Source: Actinacidiphila acididurans
Lineage (GTDB): Bacteria > Actinomycetota > Actinomycetes > Streptomycetales > Streptomycetaceae
NCBI RefSeq assembly: GCF_016918855.1
Contig: NZ_JADKYB010000003.1
Span: forward strand, 124,001 to 188,000
Direction: 5' to 3'
DNA length: 64,000 nucleotides
The first letter of the stretch is position 1; every line of letters begins with the position of its first letter. This document shows, in pieces, positions 25,597-33,821 of the stretch. The notes beneath the pieces were generated by a model, which did no database searches, was not told the DNA's origin, and was given only the letters and a program-made list of their open reading frames with translations. The translations under genes and the position numbers were made by a program.

Positions 25597-26433
25597 TCAG
25601 TCCGTGCGGGACCAGAAGGTCAGCCGCTGCTCCAGGTACGCGACGCCGTGGTTGAGCAGGACTGCGATGACGGCGATCACGGCGATGGCCGCCATCGCGT
25701 CGTCCGTCTGGAAGTTGGAGGTCTTGAGCTGGACCACGTAGCCCAGTCCCGCCGAGCCCATGAACAGCTCCGCGACGATCGCTCCGATCAGGGCGCGGCC
25801 CACCGCCTGCCGGACGCCGGCGAGGATGTACGGGAGCGTCGCCGGGAACGCGACCGAGCGCAGGGTCATCAGCCGCGATGCGCAGAAGACCCGGGAGACC
25901 TGGAGGTGGCTCTGCTCCAGATTGCGGGCGCCGGCGATCACATTGATGAGCAGTGGGAACAGCGCGCTCCACACCACGATGACCACGCGTGCGTCGGCGC
26001 CGATGCCGAACCAGAAGATGAGCATCGGCAGGAAGACCACGTACGGGACCGAGTACATGATGCTGATCAGCGGGTCGGTGAGCGCGTACAACACGCGGTT
26101 GCGGCCGATCAGCAGCCCGAGCGGGATCGCCGCCACGATCGATATCACCATGCCCCAGGCGACGATGGACAGCGTCGACCCGAGCGGCGACCACACGTCG
26201 CCGGACTTGAAGGAGTCGACCAGGGCGCCGAACGCCCCGGACGGCGAGCTGCTGAACTTCGGGTCGACCACGCCCGTCGAGGCGCAGATCTGCCAGGAGG
26301 CGAGGACCACCGCGACGCCCACTGCACCGAGCACCGGGTTGAGGTAGCGGTCGAAGGCCCTGCGGCGCCCCGGCGCCGCGGCGCCGGCCGGGGTCTTGCG
26401 CACCCTACCGGGAGAGAGCTGCGTTGCTGTCAT
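25597..26433 (-). CDS. ABC transporter permease (SsuC/TauC type)
   Basis: This 278-aa integral membrane protein has about six membrane segments and the cytoplasmic EAA-loop region around SRLMTLRSVAFPATLPYILAG that contacts the ATPase. Its start lies inside the end of the ATPase gene (29-bp overlap). It forms the NitT/TauT-type importer together with its two neighbours. The 160-bp gap before the binding-protein gene is purine-rich and gene-free. Confidence 0.9.
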   Translation of the reverse strand: MTATQLSPGRVRKTPAGAAAPGRRRAFDRYLNPVLGAVGVAVVLASWQICASTGVVDPKFSSSPSGAFGALVDSFKSGDVWSPLGSTLSIVAWGMVISIVAAIPLGLLIGRNRVLYALTDPLISIMYSVPYVVFLPMLIFWFGIGADARVVIVVWSALFPLLINVIAGARNLEQSHLQVSRVFCASRLMTLRSVAFPATLPYILAGVRQAVGRALIGAIVAELFMGSAGLGYVVQLKTSNFQTDDAMAAIAVIAVIAVLLNHGVAYLEQRLTFWSRTD

Positions 26434-27244
26434 GGTCTTCCGTCCTCCGACCGGGCTTGTTCTGGCTCATGACGAGGCTGAGGATGTAGTCGCTGATCTC
26501 CTGGAACTCCGGCGAGCGCTTGACCTCGGGGCCGCGCGGGCGGGGCAGGTTCACCTCGACCACCTCGACGAGGTGGGCGGGCCCGCTGGACAAGACGATC
26601 ACGCGGTCGGCCAGGAAGACCGCCTCCGGCACGTCGTGCGTGACGAACACCGCGGTCTTGCCGCTGCCCGCGCTGTCGGCCTGCCAGACCCGGGTCAGTT
26701 CCTCCTGCATCAGCTCGCGGGTCTGCGCGTCCAGCGCGGAGAACGGCTCGTCGAGCAGCAGCAGATCGGGGTCGGTAGCAAGCGCGCGGGCCAGGTTGAC
26801 CCGCTGGCTCATGCCGCCGGAAAGCTCGCGCGGGTACTTGTCCTCCTTGCCCGACAGGCCGACCAGCTCGACGAGTTCGGCGACGCGCGCTCTGCCCTCG
26901 GCGTCCAGCCGGCCCTGGGCCTTGAGGCCGAACTCGATGTTGGCCACGACGTTGCGCCACGGGAAGAGGGACGCCTGCTGGAAGACCAGCGACCGGTCAC
27001 GGGAGGGACCGCTGATCTGTTCGCCGTTGAGCTCCAAGCGGCCGGACTCCACCGGGATCAGCCCGGCCAGCGCGGTCAGGAACGTCGTCTTCCCGCAGCC
27101 GCTCGGTCCGACGATGGCGACGAACGCGTTCTCCGCCACGTCGAACGTCAGTCCGTCACAGGCGAGCGCGAAGGTGCCGCTGCGCCGCGACCAGTGTCCG
27201 ATCCGCAGATCGTCCACGACGAGCTTTCGGCGTGGGTCGTTCAC
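26405..27244 (-). CDS. ABC transporter ATP-binding protein (SsuB/TauB type)
   Basis: This 279-aa ATPase has Walker A GPSGCGKTT, the Q-loop QQASLFPW, the signature LSGGMSQRV, Walker B LLLLDEP and the switch histidine in VTHD. The GTG start at 27244 has AGGAGG eight bases upstream and is preferred to the ATG at 27304 within the promoter. It is the first gene of the 11-kb operon. Three evenly spaced palindromes lie 50-134 bp upstream of it. Confidence 0.92.
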   Translation of the reverse strand: MNDPRRKLVVDDLRIGHWSRRSGTFALACDGLTFDVAENAFVAIVGPSGCGKTTFLTALAGLIPVESGRLELNGEQISGPSRDRSLVFQQASLFPWRNVVANIEFGLKAQGRLDAEGRARVAELVELVGLSGKEDKYPRELSGGMSQRVNLARALATDPDLLLLDEPFSALDAQTRELMQEELTRVWQADSAGSGKTAVFVTHDVPEAVFLADRVIVLSSGPAHLVEVVEVNLPRPRGPEVKRSPEFQEISDYILSLVMSQNKPGRRTEDHDSNAALSR

Positions 27245-27293
27245 GGGGATACCTCCTGCTTGAGGTGAAGCCGAGCACCGAGCATGTCCGGGA

Positions 27294-27305
27294 AGTGTCG
27301 ACACT
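27294..27305. promoter_or_regulatory. GntR-type operator palindrome A
   Basis: AGTGTC-GACACT is a perfect 12-bp palindrome 50 bp upstream of the importer ATPase start. It is the first of three related sites with centres 37 bp apart. TGTC-GACA cores are typical of FadR/VanR-type GntR operators. Confidence 0.62.
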
Positions 27306-27330
27306 CGGATTGAAACAGTGGGGAAACTTC

Positions 27331-27342
27331 GTGTCTAGACGC
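27331..27342. promoter_or_regulatory. GntR-type operator palindrome B
   Basis: GTGTCT-AGACGC matches the flanking sites at 10 of 12 symmetric positions. Its centre is exactly 37 bp from those of sites A and C. It probably lies between the divergent promoters. Confidence 0.55.
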
Positions 27343-27368
27343 TGGAGCTCGAAAAAATGCCGCATGAG

Positions 27369-27378
27369 GTGTCGACAC
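27369..27378. promoter_or_regulatory. GntR-type operator palindrome C
   Basis: GTGTC-GACAC is a perfect 10-bp palindrome sharing its core with site A. It lies about 120 bp upstream of the divergent cupin gene and may control both directions. Confidence 0.6.
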
Positions 27379-27499
27379 TTCGGCGGCCGAAGCGGCATGC
27401 TGCATGCGGCAGGCCCGATCCCGCACGAGTCGCTGCGCGGAACGGAGAGCCCGGCACGACCGGAGCCCGTACCCCCCGCGCGGCGCGAGAGGAGGAACG

Positions 27500-27919
27500 T
27501 TGACGGACGACTCCGCGCCCCCGTTCCCGTACGTACGCCAGGTCGACTTCGCGGCGCTCGCCGCCGCCGGTCCCGAGGTGCGCTACGTTCAGAAGCTGCT
27601 CGACCGGGCGGACGGCGCCGACGCGGTAGGGGTCGGCTACATCCGCACCCCGCCGGGCGGCGGCTCACCGGAGGGACTGCACACCCACGTGGTCGAGCAG
27701 GTCTTCTACGTGCTCTCCGGGACCATGACGGTCGAGGTCGACGGGCAGCTCAGCACGGTCGGGCCCGGCGGCCTGGTGCACTTCCCCCAGGGCGTACCGC
27801 ACCGCAACTGGAACGCGGGCGCCACGGAGACGGTCCACCTGTCCATCACCGGCCCCGCCCCGGACCCCAGCGTCCCTTTCTCCCTCCCGGCCGACGGCAC
27901 GCAACCCGCCTCCGCCTGA
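27500..27919 (+). CDS. Cupin-domain protein, TTG start
   Basis: This 139-aa single-cupin protein has metal ligands visible in GLHTHVVEQVFYV (two His and one Glu) and FPQGVPHRNW (His). The best start is TTG 27500, directly preceded by GAGAGGAGGAACG; the frame to 27404 has no other good start. It is divergent from the catabolic operon and shares its palindrome-bearing promoter. It could be a small dioxygenase, isomerase or ligand-binding accessory for the same pathway. The family alone does not decide. Confidence 0.75.
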   Translation: MTDDSAPPFPYVRQVDFAALAAAGPEVRYVQKLLDRADGADAVGVGYIRTPPGGGSPEGLHTHVVEQVFYVLSGTMTVEVDGQLSTVGPGGLVHFPQGVPHRNWNAGATETVHLSITGPAPDPSVPFSLPADGTQPASA

Positions 27920-27925
27920 CCCGGA

Positions 27926-28095
27926 ATCGCGCATCGCTCACCACCAGGGGCTTGCCGTTGGTCACGACGTACTGGCACAGCGAATGCGTCAGCGGTGTCC
28001 GGCGGGCGGACGCCCACGGATCGTCCAGCCCGACCATGCCGGGGAAGCACTGCCGCCCGGAGTCCACCGCGGCAACCCGTTGCGGGTGTGCGAGG
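27926..28095 (-). pseudogene. GAF-domain fragment (relic)
   Basis: On the minus strand this stretch reads as part of a GAF domain (RQCFPGMVGLDDPW, then THSLCQYVVTNGKPLVVSDAR), a pattern common in streptomycete GAF/PP2C signalling proteins. Nothing upstream or downstream continues the protein: the frame runs into sequence antisense to the cupin gene. It is probably the remnant of a deleted sensor-phosphatase gene, fitting the sigma factor next door. Confidence 0.6.
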
Positions 28096-28147
28096 CGCGG
28101 GAGTGGGCAGGCGGCTGTCGACACAATCGGCAACGTTGGGCGATCAC

Positions 28148-29032
28148 ATGAGGGTTACCACGCACGGTTCGGGCACCACCACGAGGCCGGCGGGGGCCGG
28201 CCGCAACGTCCCGGCTGTGGGTGGACTGCCGGTCATCGAGCACGCGGAGAAGGTGACGCCGGGCGACGCCCGGGAGCTGTCGCGGCTCTTCTTCGACCGG
28301 CTGCAGATCCTGGAAGAGGGCACCGTCGAGCACGCTTACGCGCGCAACACGCTGATCGAGATGAACATGTCCCTCGTACGGTTCGCCGCCCGCCGTTTTC
28401 GCGGGCGCGGCCAGGAGGAGATGGAGGACATCCTCCAGGTCGGCACCATCGGGCTGATCAAGGCGATCGACCGGTTCGACCTGTCACGCGAGGTGGAGTT
28501 CACCACCTTCGCCATCCCGTACATCGTCGGGGAGATGAAGCGGTTCTTCCGTGACACCTCCTGGGCCGTGCACGTGCCCCGGCGCCTGCAGGAGTTGCGG
28601 GTGGAACTGGCCCAGGCCCGCGACCACCTGACCGCGGTCCTGGACGCCCCGCCCACGGTCGCCGAGATCGCCGCGTACCTGCAAATCCCCGAGGACGAGG
28701 TGATCGAGGGACTGGTCGCCGCCAACGGCTACACCGCGGGCTCCATCGACCTGCCCGGCGGCGGCGAGGAAGGTGAGGACGGCGGCCGCTCCTACGCCGA
28801 CACCATCGGCGGCCTCGATCCGGCGATGGAACTCGTGGAGGACTTCCGGACGCTGGCCCCGATGCTGGACGAACTGGACGACCGGGAGCGCCGGATCCTC
28901 CAGATGCGCTTCGGCCAGGAGCTGACCCAGGCCGAGATCGGCGCCGAACTCGGCTGCTCCCAGATGCACGTCTCCCGGCTTCTGTCGCGCACCCTGACCA
29001 AGCTGCGCGCCGGGATGCTCACCGACAAGTAG
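28148..29032 (+). CDS. SigB/SigF-type alternative sigma factor
   Basis: This 294-aa group 3 (SigB/F/G) sigma factor has region 2 (DILQVGTIGLIKAIDRFD and FTTFAIPYIVGEMKRFFRD), region 3 and a region 4 helix-turn-helix (LTQAEIGAELGCSQMHVSRLL). These sigma factors direct stress and developmental genes and are held by anti-sigma ATPases. ATG 28148 is chosen because the longer frame from 27995 overlaps the GAF relic. A convergent gene encodes an anti-sigma-like ATPase. The ~35 residue N-terminus before region 1.2 is typical for streptomycete members. Confidence 0.9.
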   Translation: MRVTTHGSGTTTRPAGAGRNVPAVGGLPVIEHAEKVTPGDARELSRLFFDRLQILEEGTVEHAYARNTLIEMNMSLVRFAARRFRGRGQEEMEDILQVGTIGLIKAIDRFDLSREVEFTTFAIPYIVGEMKRFFRDTSWAVHVPRRLQELRVELAQARDHLTAVLDAPPTVAEIAAYLQIPEDEVIEGLVAANGYTAGSIDLPGGGEEGEDGGRSYADTIGGLDPAMELVEDFRTLAPMLDELDDRERRILQMRFGQELTQAEIGAELGCSQMHVSRLLSRTLTKLRAGMLTDK

Positions 29033-29094
29033 AGCATCCGGCCTTCTGCGCGGCACCACTGCCGATCACCACGTCAAATCGTCGCAGGGCCGGT

Positions 29095-29493
29095 TCAGGC
29101 GGCTGCCGACCGCAACGGCATCCGCGCGGTGATCCGCTTGCCCGTGACCGTGGGCGTCGTGGTGAAACCGCCGCACAGCACCTTGACGATCTCCATGCCG
29201 TGGCTGCCCACCCGGAGCGGATCAGCGGCCATCGCCGTCACCACTTGCGTGGAGGTGTCCCACACGGTGATCTCCACCGCGCCGGCGATGACCCGCAGGT
29301 CCACGCCGAACGGGCCCGCGGTGCACTTCACCGCGTTCGTGGCCAGCTCGCTGACCACCAGCTTGACGTTGACAGCGACAGCGGCAGCCACCCTCGTCCC
29401 CACGCTTCCCAGGCGGGCGAACAACTCCTCCACCAGCCGCCGGGCCGCGGCGATATCGGCACCCTCGCCCTGATACACCCCGCTGACCTGCAC
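29095..29493 (-). CDS. Anti-sigma-factor-like ATP-binding protein (RsbW/HATPase_c_2 type)
   Basis: This 132-aa GHKL-fold protein has the N-box ELATNAVKC, a VWDTS box and a G-box GSHGMEIVKVLCGGF. Streptomyces have many such serine-kinase/anti-sigma proteins. The GTG start at 29493 has AAGGGA nine bases upstream. It is convergent with the SigB-type sigma factor (62-bp gap), so a functional pair is possible but not shown. The N-box histidine/basic residue following the Asn is replaced by KCTAG, so kinase activity is uncertain. Confidence 0.8.
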   Translation of the reverse strand: MQVSGVYQGEGADIAAARRLVEELFARLGSVGTRVAAAVAVNVKLVVSELATNAVKCTAGPFGVDLRVIAGAVEITVWDTSTQVVTAMAADPLRVGSHGMEIVKVLCGGFTTTPTVTGKRITARMPLRSAAA

Positions 29494-29868
29494 TGCGCCA
29501 TCCCTTGCCGGCGTTCCCCGACGGCCGCTGCCACCGGATCCCTTCCTCCACGACCACGCCACCTCACCGGCACCGTATCGGCCATTCCCACCGCCTACCC
29601 CGCCAGGGCCGCACACACCAAAGCCCACCGCAACGATCCCGGGTACAGGCTGCCGGCACCCGCTGCGCCAGATGCCGCTACGATCGCGAGTCCCTGACCA
29701 ACCAGCGCATCGAACACCTCCTGACCGCATAGGACGCACAGCCGAGAACCGTTGGGAGCTTGGCGGTCGCCTGTGTTGTGACGATCGTTCCCGAACGGAG
29801 GTGCTGATCGCCAAAGGTTGTCCCGTAATTGATCTTCGGTGTGCGGGTCGGGCCTGTGGGGTTGTCCG
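29494..29868. other. Gene-free stretch before IS relic
   Basis: No supported gene is visible. The right part (29806-29832) holds a TTGTCCCGTAATT-type sequence flanked by GATC, which may be the outer end of the degraded insertion sequence that follows. Confidence 0.4.
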
Positions 29869-30165
29869 TCAGGCGGTGAGTGCGAGGTTGCGCAGGCGTG
29901 CGATGCCGAGGACGGCGTGGTGGACGCCGTCGCCTTTGAGGCGGCAGTCGCGCCGACGGCTGCTTTCTTGCCGGATTCCTCCCAGGCCCGGCAGCCGTTG
30001 TGGTTGCCGGGCCTGGGCTTGCCCACCGCCACGACCAGGCGGGTGCCGGCGTCGAGGGCGAGCGCCGGGGCGAGGTGGCCGACGATCTGGTCGGCGGCGG
30101 ACTTCGACACCTCGAACAGCGGAGCGATCTGCCGCAGGGTGAGGCGGCTGGCCGGCGCGGATCCT
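29869..30165 (-). pseudogene. IS5-type transposase relic with internal deletions
   Basis: Read on the minus strand, the 5' part gives LTLRQIAPLFEVSKSAADQIV and GTRLVVAVGKPRPGNHNGCR, and after a frame change the 3' part gives RLKGDGVHHAVLGIARLRNL followed by a stop. These are three separated blocks of one streptomycete IS5-family DDE transposase. The segments between them, including the first catalytic-region block, are missing. The element is non-functional. Confidence 0.72.
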
Positions 30166-31109
30166 TGACGAGACCGACGAGAACGGGTCCTGGGACTCGG
30201 GGGTCGGCTCGCGGAGCGCTCCTGCTGTATAGTGGATCTTGAGCCGCCCGGGTCAACTCGACCCAGGCGACGGTGCGTTGGTCGTCCAAGGAAAGACACC
30301 CCGCTTCCTGCGGGGAGATGCAGGTGCAAGGCCTGCCCAGCGCTCGAACGGGCCTCTGCGCGCACACGGTCAGGCAGGCCCGACTCTCGCCTCCCTGGTC
30401 GGTACCTGGTCGTTATTGCTGCCCTTGTTGCCACTGTCGCTGCGAAATCAGACGGAGTCGCTCGCCCCGTCCCGTCTTCCTCGGCGCCTCCACGTCCCAC
30501 GGCGGGGACACGGCCAGAAAGGCAGCGGGAAAAGTCGGGGCGGCCGCTGACCGATGGGCGTGGCCACTACGGGCTGGCGTTGTCGGTATGCGAGGGGGAG
30601 CCGACGGGCGGTCCGAAACGTGGATCGGCTCCCTGATCTCCCGGTTCTTCTCTCCGCCCTCGAAGCGTTCCACGGTGGAACGGTGGCGCCGGGCCTGGTG
30701 GGAGCGGGGTGGGGTCGGCGTCCTGTCGAAGGTCACCGTCAGCACCCGGTGCCATGGCCGACGCCATCCAGCAATCCGCGGTCGGTTGAGACCTTCTGCT
30801 CAAGCCTCGGCAGACGACGGTGTCCCCGGCCTGCGATGGGGCCGCCCGCGGCTTTGAATGCCCGCGCTGATGTTCATCACCTGTTGATCACCGCGGGCTG
30901 AAGCGCGCACCTGGGCGTCTGGTCACGCACGCCCGCAGCCCCATGAGGACGAACACCCCATCCAGCGCCCACTGCGACGACGTACAGAGAACGTCCAGAG
31001 CGCACAGCCACACTCGCGGGTACCCCGGGCACACCGAGAGAGGGCTTCCGGTCGCGACAGCGTCGCCGCCCGCCGGGGAAGCTCGAACCCAACATACACG
31101 GAGGTACTC
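30166..31109. other. Gene-poor interval between IS relic and lectin gene
   Basis: Frames here are short or GC-driven and none matches a family I recognise. A CCCCGC-TTCCT-GCGGGG hairpin lies at 30299-30315. Given the neighbouring transposase relics, this is probably decayed mobile or deleted sequence. The last ~150 bp must hold the promoter of the secreted lectin gene. Confidence 0.4.
30299..30315. other. Short perfect hairpin, possible IS-end or terminator
   Basis: CCCCGC and GCGGGG pair perfectly around a TTCCT loop, preceded by GGAAAGACA. The shape resembles subterminal hairpins of IS200/IS605-type elements, but no transposase of that kind is nearby. A stray terminator is equally possible. 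Confidence 0.3.
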
Positions 31110-31763
31110 ATGCGAAATACCGACACACCACGCTTCTTGCACCGGGTGTACCGGCCCGTGCGGAGCCGCGGACCGCTGGGCGTACTGGCGCTGTTGACCG
31201 CGGTCGCGCTGTTCGCGTTCCCTGCCGTCAGCGCTCAGGCGGCCGGCAGGTCGGCCAGGCAGGCGACCCCGTCCCACTCGCGGCCTTCCCTTCCGGGCTC
31301 CGCCGACCGGAACAAGCCGGCCGCGGTGCAGGACCGGCCGCTTGCCGCCGTCACCACGAGCAGCGTCAGCGGCGGCTACTTCCGCAGCGTTCAGAGCGGC
31401 AAGTGCATGGACGCCGTGTGGAGCCACGACAACGGGACGGACATCCACCAGTGGGACTGCTACGGCGGTGCCACCCAACTGTGGTACTGGAACGGCGAGC
31501 AGGTCGTGAACGTCGACAGCGGCAAGTGCCTCGACGCCGTGTGGAGCCACGCCAACGGCCAGGTCATGCACCAGTGGGACTGCTACAACGGCACCACTCA
31601 GCAGTGGTTCCTGCGGTACGTCGACAACGGTACGCACGCCGGCTGGGAGGTCGTGAACGTCGACAGCGGCAAGTGCCTCGACGCGCAGTGGAGTACGTCC
31701 AACGGCACCGGCCTCGTGCAGTGGGACTGCTACGGCGGCGACACACAACTGTGGACCGGCTGA
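31110..31763 (+). CDS. Secreted ricin-type beta-trefoil lectin
   Basis: This 217-aa protein has a twin-Arg-rich n-region, a hydrophobic core (GVLALLTAVALFAF) and a likely signal peptidase site after AQA near residue 45, then a ~40-residue linker and one beta-trefoil. Three repeats are obvious, each beginning SGKC[ML]DA and ending QWDCYxGxTQ[LQ]W, so all three lobes keep the QxW core. RICIN domains bind carbohydrates, and no catalytic domain is attached. ATG 31110 has CGGAGG just upstream. A 20-bp perfect stem-loop follows the gene at once. Confidence 0.87.
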   Translation: MRNTDTPRFLHRVYRPVRSRGPLGVLALLTAVALFAFPAVSAQAAGRSARQATPSHSRPSLPGSADRNKPAAVQDRPLAAVTTSSVSGGYFRSVQSGKCMDAVWSHDNGTDIHQWDCYGGATQLWYWNGEQVVNVDSGKCLDAVWSHANGQVMHQWDCYNGTTQQWFLRYVDNGTHAGWEVVNVDSGKCLDAQWSTSNGTGLVQWDCYGGDTQLWTG

Positions 31764-32099
31764 ACCCAAGGCTCGCCGGCCGCGGTCCCTCCGGGTTCCG
31801 GCCCGGAGGGACCGCGGCCGGCACCTGCCCCACCTCCCCGACCCCCGGCACCGCAGGTGACGGCACCGGCCCCGAGGTCGCCGACGTCGTCCGACTCCTC
31901 CACGTGATCACCATCGGCGCCGACGGGCGGGGACGGCGACCGGCGAAGTCCCCAGGCCCGCCGCTCATGAAGGAGCCGGAGGTTGGGGGACAGGGGTTGG
32001 ACGTCACGATCAGTGTTGCCGCGGGAGGCGCCGGGGCGGGAGAGGTCTCCGAGCACACACGGTCCCTGTGCGGCTGTTGAACTTGAATCGGTGATGTGG
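31764..32099. other. Intergenic between lectin gene and IS630 relic
   Basis: Apart from the terminator stem-loop, nothing coding is convincing here. Frames are short and lack start signals. Confidence 0.4.
31776..31821. terminator. 20-bp perfect stem-loop after lectin gene
   Basis: Arms at 31776-31795 and 31802-31821 are perfectly complementary over 20 bp around a 6-nt loop (TTCCGG), 13 bp after the lectin stop. There is no T-run, but the stem strength fits a streptomycete terminator. Confidence 0.75.
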
Positions 32100-32490
32100 T
32101 CAGCCGTCCGTGATCAGGCCGGTGCCCGCCGGACAGCCGTCGACCAGGTCAGGGCGATACTGGATCTGCTTCAGGCGATGCTTTACGGCCCGGGTGATCT
32201 GCCCGAGGTCGGCTGCGGCCAGGTTGCCGATGTCGCGTTTGACCAGCGACCAGATGCCCTCCTGTGGGTTCAGGTCCGGGGCATAGGTGGGCAGCTGGAA
32301 CACGGTCAGCCAGCCGGAGCTGGCCTCGATGAACTCGCGCAGTGGTCTGGTCAGGCGCAGGCGCACGTTGTCCCACACGAGTACGACCGGGCCGCCGAGC
32401 TGGGCGCGGGCGCGGATGATCAGGTCGTGGAAGTCCCGCCATCCGAAGCCCTTCGGCTCGCCCTTGCGACATAACACCATCGCACCCGTC
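32100..32490 (-). pseudogene. IS630-type transposase, 3' remnant
   Basis: The minus-strand frame encodes the C-terminal part of an IS630-family DDE transposase: VVLVWDNVRLRLTRPLREFI (second catalytic Asp), LPTYAPDLNPQEGIWS (third acidic region with Asn-Pro-x-Glu) and VKRDIGNLA. The N-terminal helix-turn-helix domain and first Asp are not found upstream, where the frame turns into unrelated sequence. It is therefore a 5'-truncated, inactive copy. Confidence 0.75.
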
Positions 32491-33456
32491 ATCGGCGGTG
32501 AAGCGGCACCGCTCGGCAGCCGCCGGGCCGCGGGCCTGCCCCCGCACCCTCGGAGCCGGTCGACGCGCTCGAAGGCGACGTGGGAAAGGGCGGAGGGCCG
32601 GAGCCAGCCCGGTGGGATCAGGCGGGAGCGGCGTGGGCGCCGAGCGGTGTCACCAGCAGGTCGCACCGGCCGACACCGTAGGAGATCAGGCAGATCGTGT
32701 GCGGGTGGGGGAGGGCTCCGGACCGGCTGATGTGTACTTCGCGGTCCGCCGACGGTCACGCAGTCGGGCCGGATCCGCCACACCATACGGCTGACGGTGT
32801 ATCGCCGGCGGGGTAGCTGCGCTGTTCGGTGCTCGCGAACCAGGCGCGCAGCAGCTGCGCCACGTACCTCGCGACGTGCTCGGTGGTGGCGCTGTTCGTC
32901 GCGCGCCTGCGGGGTTCGGGCGGCTCCGTCCGGTCGCCCACGCAAGGGAGTCAGCAGTCGCTCAGGGACGGAAGCCCCCGCGACGGGTCACGGGAAATGA
33001 GCGTGTGTCAGGCTGCCGCGAGTGGGAAGATCATGGGCCCTTGCCCCGTTTCTTCATCATTTGATGGTGCCGTACGACAGCTACCGCACGAAAAACTCTC
33101 GATATATATATTCAGCGTACTGCCCGGATGAGTGGAACGGTGCGCACCGTCGAGGTCATTGCCGCCCGAATGGCGAGCAAGGCCGGGAAATTCCGTCCTG
33201 CGACGGGAGGTGACCCATCGCGACCGCCGCCGGAACCCGGGCGGAAGCCCTGGCCCGCCGCGTCTGCCACGGTCGTCCCCGCTTGTGCTACCGTTCGAGA
33301 AGTTGCAGTTTTGGTACCCATGAATGCTGTGTGCGCCTGACAGGATGTGACCTTTTGGGCGCATTTTTTGTTGTCGGCCTCCGGTTGGGGTCAACGCAGC
33401 GACGCCGGGCTCGCGAGGTGCGGGTCCGGGGACTGCCCCTGTCAGAGGAGATCGAC
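32491..33456. other. Gene-poor interval and long leader before cspA
   Basis: No recognisable gene lies here. The minus strand shows broken frames of about 40-60 residues near 32630-32940 that could be a decayed gene, but I cannot name it. An unusually AT-rich patch occurs around 33090-33120. The last ~150 bp (from about 33300, with TTTTGG and a run of T) is a plausible long cold-shock 5' leader. Confidence 0.4.
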
Positions 33457-33660
33457 ATGGCGACCGGCACCGTGAAGTGGTTCAACGCGGAAAAGGGTTT
33501 CGGCTTCATCGAGCAGGACGGCGGCGGCGCCGACGTCTTCGCCCACTACTCGAACATCGCGGCCGAGGGCTTCCGTGAGCTCCAGGAAGGCCAGAAGGTC
33601 AGCTTCGACGTCGGGCAGGGCCGCAAGGGCCCGCAGGCGGAGAACATCGTCCCGGCCTGA
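33457..33660 (+). CDS. Cold-shock protein, CspA family
   Basis: This 67-aa single cold-shock domain has RNP-1 KGFGFI and RNP-2-like DVFAHY. It binds single-stranded RNA and DNA and acts as an RNA chaperone. ATG 33457 has AGAGGAG upstream. The pairing with a DEAD-box helicase immediately downstream is a recurring actinomycete arrangement for cold adaptation. A strong stem-loop separates the two genes, so much of the mRNA may be the small cspA transcript with partial readthrough. Confidence 0.93.
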   Translation: MATGTVKWFNAEKGFGFIEQDGGGADVFAHYSNIAAEGFRELQEGQKVSFDVGQGRKGPQAENIVPA

Positions 33661-33678
33661 TCCGGGAGAAGGCATTCC

Positions 33679-33713
33679 GACCGGGTCCCGCACTTTGGGC
33701 GCGGGGCCCGGTC
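33679..33713 (+). terminator. Stem-loop with T-run after cspA
   Basis: GACCGGGTCCCGC (33679-33691) pairs with GCGGGGCCCGGTC (33701-33713), with one G-T position and a 9-nt loop, followed by CTGCTTTTG. It is a good intrinsic terminator or attenuator 19 bp after the cspA stop and 109 bp before the helicase start. Confidence 0.75.
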
Positions 33714-33821
33714 CTGCTTTTGTCCGCACCACCATTTCATCGGCTCGTTCTGCGGATCCCCGCGCGATTGCCAGTGCGGAGTCCTCTTCCGGCACGCGCC
33801 GCTTTCGAGGAAGACTCCGGT

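Noticed and set aside
28116..28123. Fourth TGTCGACA operator near the sigma factor start
   Set aside because: Only the 8-bp core matches, flanking symmetry is lost, and it is off the 37-bp register. A similar single core at about 9263 shows that such cores occur by chance.
30273..30857. 194-aa plus-strand gene
   Set aside because: There is no family resemblance, poor start context and a location within an IS-scarred region. Treated as non-coding.
32630..32945. Minus-strand hypothetical gene upstream of the IS630 relic
   Set aside because: Reading requires at least one frame change and shows no recognisable motif. Described only as a possible decayed stretch.
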